A DNA stretch of 44,185 bases from Verrucomicrobiota bacterium (lineage in GTDB: Bacteria > Verrucomicrobiota > Verrucomicrobiia > Methylacidiphilales > UBA1321): NCBI GenBank assembly GCA_013285645.1, contig JABDHJ010000019.1, positions 1-44,185 of the forward strand, read 5' to 3'. Position numbers and translations under genes: made by a program. The notes under the pieces are model-generated. The model saw nothing but the letters and a program-made list of their open reading frames with translations. It did not search any database and had not been told where the DNA came from. Positions 42,764 through 44,185 of this stretch are shown piece by piece. Each line of letters begins with the position of its first letter. Positions within the stretch are counted from its first letter, which is position 1.

Positions 42764-43342
42764 ATGGATTCGCCTATTGATGTCGCTGATTGTCTACAGC
42801 GCTGGAAGCAGGGAGACGAAAGCGCCGCTGAGGAGCTTATTCGCCACCTGCATCCCGTTATTTCGAGAATTGTCCGCACGCACCTGCCCCGTCGTGACCA
42901 CGAGGACGATGTCATCCAGGAGATTTTGATGAAGACGTTCTCCCGACTTCATCAGTACAAGGGCGACGCCCCGATGAGCCATTGGGTCTCGCGCCTTGCC
43001 CTGACGACCTGCCTGGATCGCCTGCGGGCCCAGAAAATCCGCCCAGAAGTCCGCTGGACCGACCTTACCCCGGAAGAATCGACGGAATTTGACGCCGCAT
43101 GGCTCGGAAGCACCACGCCGGACGCCACGGAGGCCATTCACGCCCGCGATTTGGTCGACAAGCTCCTTTCCACTCTGTCGCCAAGCGACCGCAGTCTCAT
43201 TTTGCTGGTCGACTTGGAAGGCCGGTCCCTTGAGGAGATATCCCAGAGCACCGGTTGGGGTATCTCAAAGATCAAAATGCGGCTCTTTCGAGTTCGCGCT
43301 CAACTTCGCAAAATGATACAAAACTTGGAGCAACGGAAATGA
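42764..43342 (+). CDS. ECF-family RNA polymerase sigma factor
   Basis: A 192-residue sigma-70 family factor with regions 2 and 4 only. Region 2: AAEELIRHLHPVISRIVRTHLPRRDHEDDVIQEILMKTF then FSRLHQYKGDAPMSHWVSRLALTTCLDRLR. Region 4: LSPSDRSLILLVDLEGRSLE then ISQSTGWGISKIKMRLFRVRAQLRK. Its stop overlaps the next ATG (ATGA at 43339-43342), so it is translationally coupled to a small membrane protein, likely its anti-sigma partner. The gap 42488-42763 before it shows no gene. Confidence 0.92.
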   Translation: MDSPIDVADCLQRWKQGDESAAEELIRHLHPVISRIVRTHLPRRDHEDDVIQEILMKTFSRLHQYKGDAPMSHWVSRLALTTCLDRLRAQKIRPEVRWTDLTPEESTEFDAAWLGSTTPDATEAIHARDLVDKLLSTLSPSDRSLILLVDLEGRSLEEISQSTGWGISKIKMRLFRVRAQLRKMIQNLEQRK

Positions 43343-43644
43343 ACATGGAAAATAGTCCTCAAGAAGACCAAAAATGGCAGTCTTTGCTGGAACGCAGCAA
43401 GCCGACCTTTGCGGGCGATGCCGAGCTTCCCTTTGGATTCCTGACCAGCACGCTGGCCCGGCTTAAGGCCGAAAAAAGAGATCGCGACCTCTTGGAACGA
43501 ATTGGCCTGCGCGCATTGTTCGCCTCCATTGCCATACTAATTACGGTGGGAGGCGTCAGCGTGGGGGTACAGCTGCAAAATCGCTTTGATTTTGATCCGG
43601 CGGTACAGAGCCTCATCCAGGCGGACGATGTTCCGATCTCCTGA
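43339..43644 (+). CDS. Small single-pass membrane protein, putative anti-sigma factor
   Basis: 101 residues with a cytoplasmic N-terminal half and one membrane segment (LRALFASIAILITVGGVSVGV, residues about 61-81), then a short outside tail. Overlap with the sigma gene by ATGA and the single-pass layout suggest an anti-sigma factor. The HxxxCxxC zinc motif of the common anti-sigma domain is absent, so the class is uncertain. The longer in-frame start upstream lies inside the sigma gene and is not chosen. Confidence 0.75.
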   Translation: MNMENSPQEDQKWQSLLERSKPTFAGDAELPFGFLTSTLARLKAEKRDRDLLERIGLRALFASIAILITVGGVSVGVQLQNRFDFDPAVQSLIQADDVPIS

Positions 43645-43661
43645 CCGGGAACAATCTGACC

Positions 43662-44093
43662 ATGCAACTATCCCGTAAAATTGCCGGTGAATTCGCCGCT
43701 GTCTTCCTCATTGGGGCCGTCGTGGGCGGTCTCGTTGCCTGGGATTGCACCACTGATACCGAGTTGACGAAGTTCATGACCAAGACGAACGATTCGGACA
43801 GCGTCATGGTTGCCCGGATCAATCAAAAATACGTCGATGAATATCACCTGACTTCGGATGAAATCGCCCGGATTCAACCCACGGTCAAGGAGATGGCCCA
43901 GAAGATGTCCCATATCCGGCACCAGTTTGGCATCGATATCATCTCTACTTATGGCGATTATCATGATAAAATTGCGGAGCAATTGACTCCGGACCACCGG
44001 GCGGCATACGAAAAAGCTAGTACCGAGCGCAAAAAGCAACTCAGCGACTTGTTAAAGCTCGATCAGAATCCGTCGGACCCGGGACAGAAGTAA
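43662..44093 (+). CDS. Membrane-anchored extracytoplasmic protein, CpxP/Spy or metal-sensor-like
   Basis: 143 residues. It begins with one hydrophobic segment (FAAVFLIGAVVGGLVAW) and continues as a helical, charged domain (YHLTSDEIARIQPTVKEMAQKMSHIRHQFG, AEQLTPDHRAAYEKASTERKKQL). The LTxDQ-like helical repeats recall periplasmic heavy-metal sensors and the CpxP/Spy chaperones (LTPDHRAAYEK resembles LTPEQR). It follows the putative anti-sigma gene by 17 bases and probably acts as the outside sensor of that sigma factor. Homology is weak and based on pattern. Confidence 0.65.
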   Translation: MQLSRKIAGEFAAVFLIGAVVGGLVAWDCTTDTELTKFMTKTNDSDSVMVARINQKYVDEYHLTSDEIARIQPTVKEMAQKMSHIRHQFGIDIISTYGDYHDKIAEQLTPDHRAAYEKASTERKKQLSDLLKLDQNPSDPGQK

Positions 44094-44136
44094 TCCGCCT
44101 CCCGGTTTGCAACGACGGCTCTTTGAATTATTCCCC

Positions 44137-44185
44137 ATGCCACAGGACATTTCCCCGGTAAAATCGCCCAAGCCTCAGCCCGTCG
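44137..44185 (+). CDS. Start of a further reading frame, cut by the right edge
   Basis: An ATG at 44137 opens a frame (MPQDISPVKSPKPQPV...) that continues to the window end. It lies 43 bases after the preceding gene on the same strand. Too short to identify. It may be the next member of the sigma operon. Confidence 0.4.
   Translation, partial: MPQDISPVKSPKPQPV

Overview
The window reads as a GC-rich Gram-negative bacterial chromosome segment, most likely from the Verrucomicrobiota or a close relative. The pointers are a Pup-like UBact gene next to a 20S proteasome, a 1020-residue SecA with a zinc tail, a type V autotransporter (so an outer membrane is present), a DUF4412-like secreted protein, and many short palindromic repeats between genes. 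This placement is inference from gene content. I saw no rRNA, tRNA or CRISPR array.

Layout. 1-6.3 kb, minus strand: the start of a PutA-type proline dehydrogenase that runs off the left edge, a PilT-type ATPase, and a 1.1-thousand-residue autotransporter with sixteen ~21-residue passenger repeats. 6.5-12 kb, plus strand: secA, a family 4 uracil-DNA glycosylase and a secreted SGNH hydrolase. 12-18.3 kb, minus strand: the most notable locus, a bacterial proteasome and UBact tagging system. Transcription order is ARC/Mpa ATPase, Dop-type deamidase, UBact, proteasome beta, an Ohr/OsmC peroxidase, proteasome alpha. UBact ends in Gly-Gln, so a Dop-type deamidase is expected to activate it. No PafA-type ligase is present in the window.

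18.5-29 kb: GNAT acetyltransferase, flavin disulfide reductase, an orphan YefM antitoxin, a membrane-anchored unknown, acetyl-CoA synthetase, a PAF-acetylhydrolase-like enzyme, and a desaturase plus PhyH dioxygenase pair divergent from an AraC regulator. An ArsR-methyltransferase fusion follows. 29-44 kb: a P1B-4-like metal ATPase, DUF4412 plus Rieske oxygenase pair, thiH, a lone OppA-type lipoprotein, an M16 protease, an aldo/keto reductase, folE2, an M29-like aminopeptidase, pabB, and an ECF sigma factor operon with a membrane protein and an extracytoplasmic protein. The start of another reading frame closes the window.

Repeats. Several families of small palindromes (conserved GTAGC foot with a covarying stem, CAACCC...GGGTTG units, CGTTCCCAA...TTGGGAACG units, and a 29-bp ATCCTTCGACAGG repeat) occupy most intergenic gaps. 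Two of these repeats sit inside genes in frame: in the propeptide of the proteasome beta subunit and in the linker of the uracil-DNA glycosylase. This is the least expected sequence-level signal here.
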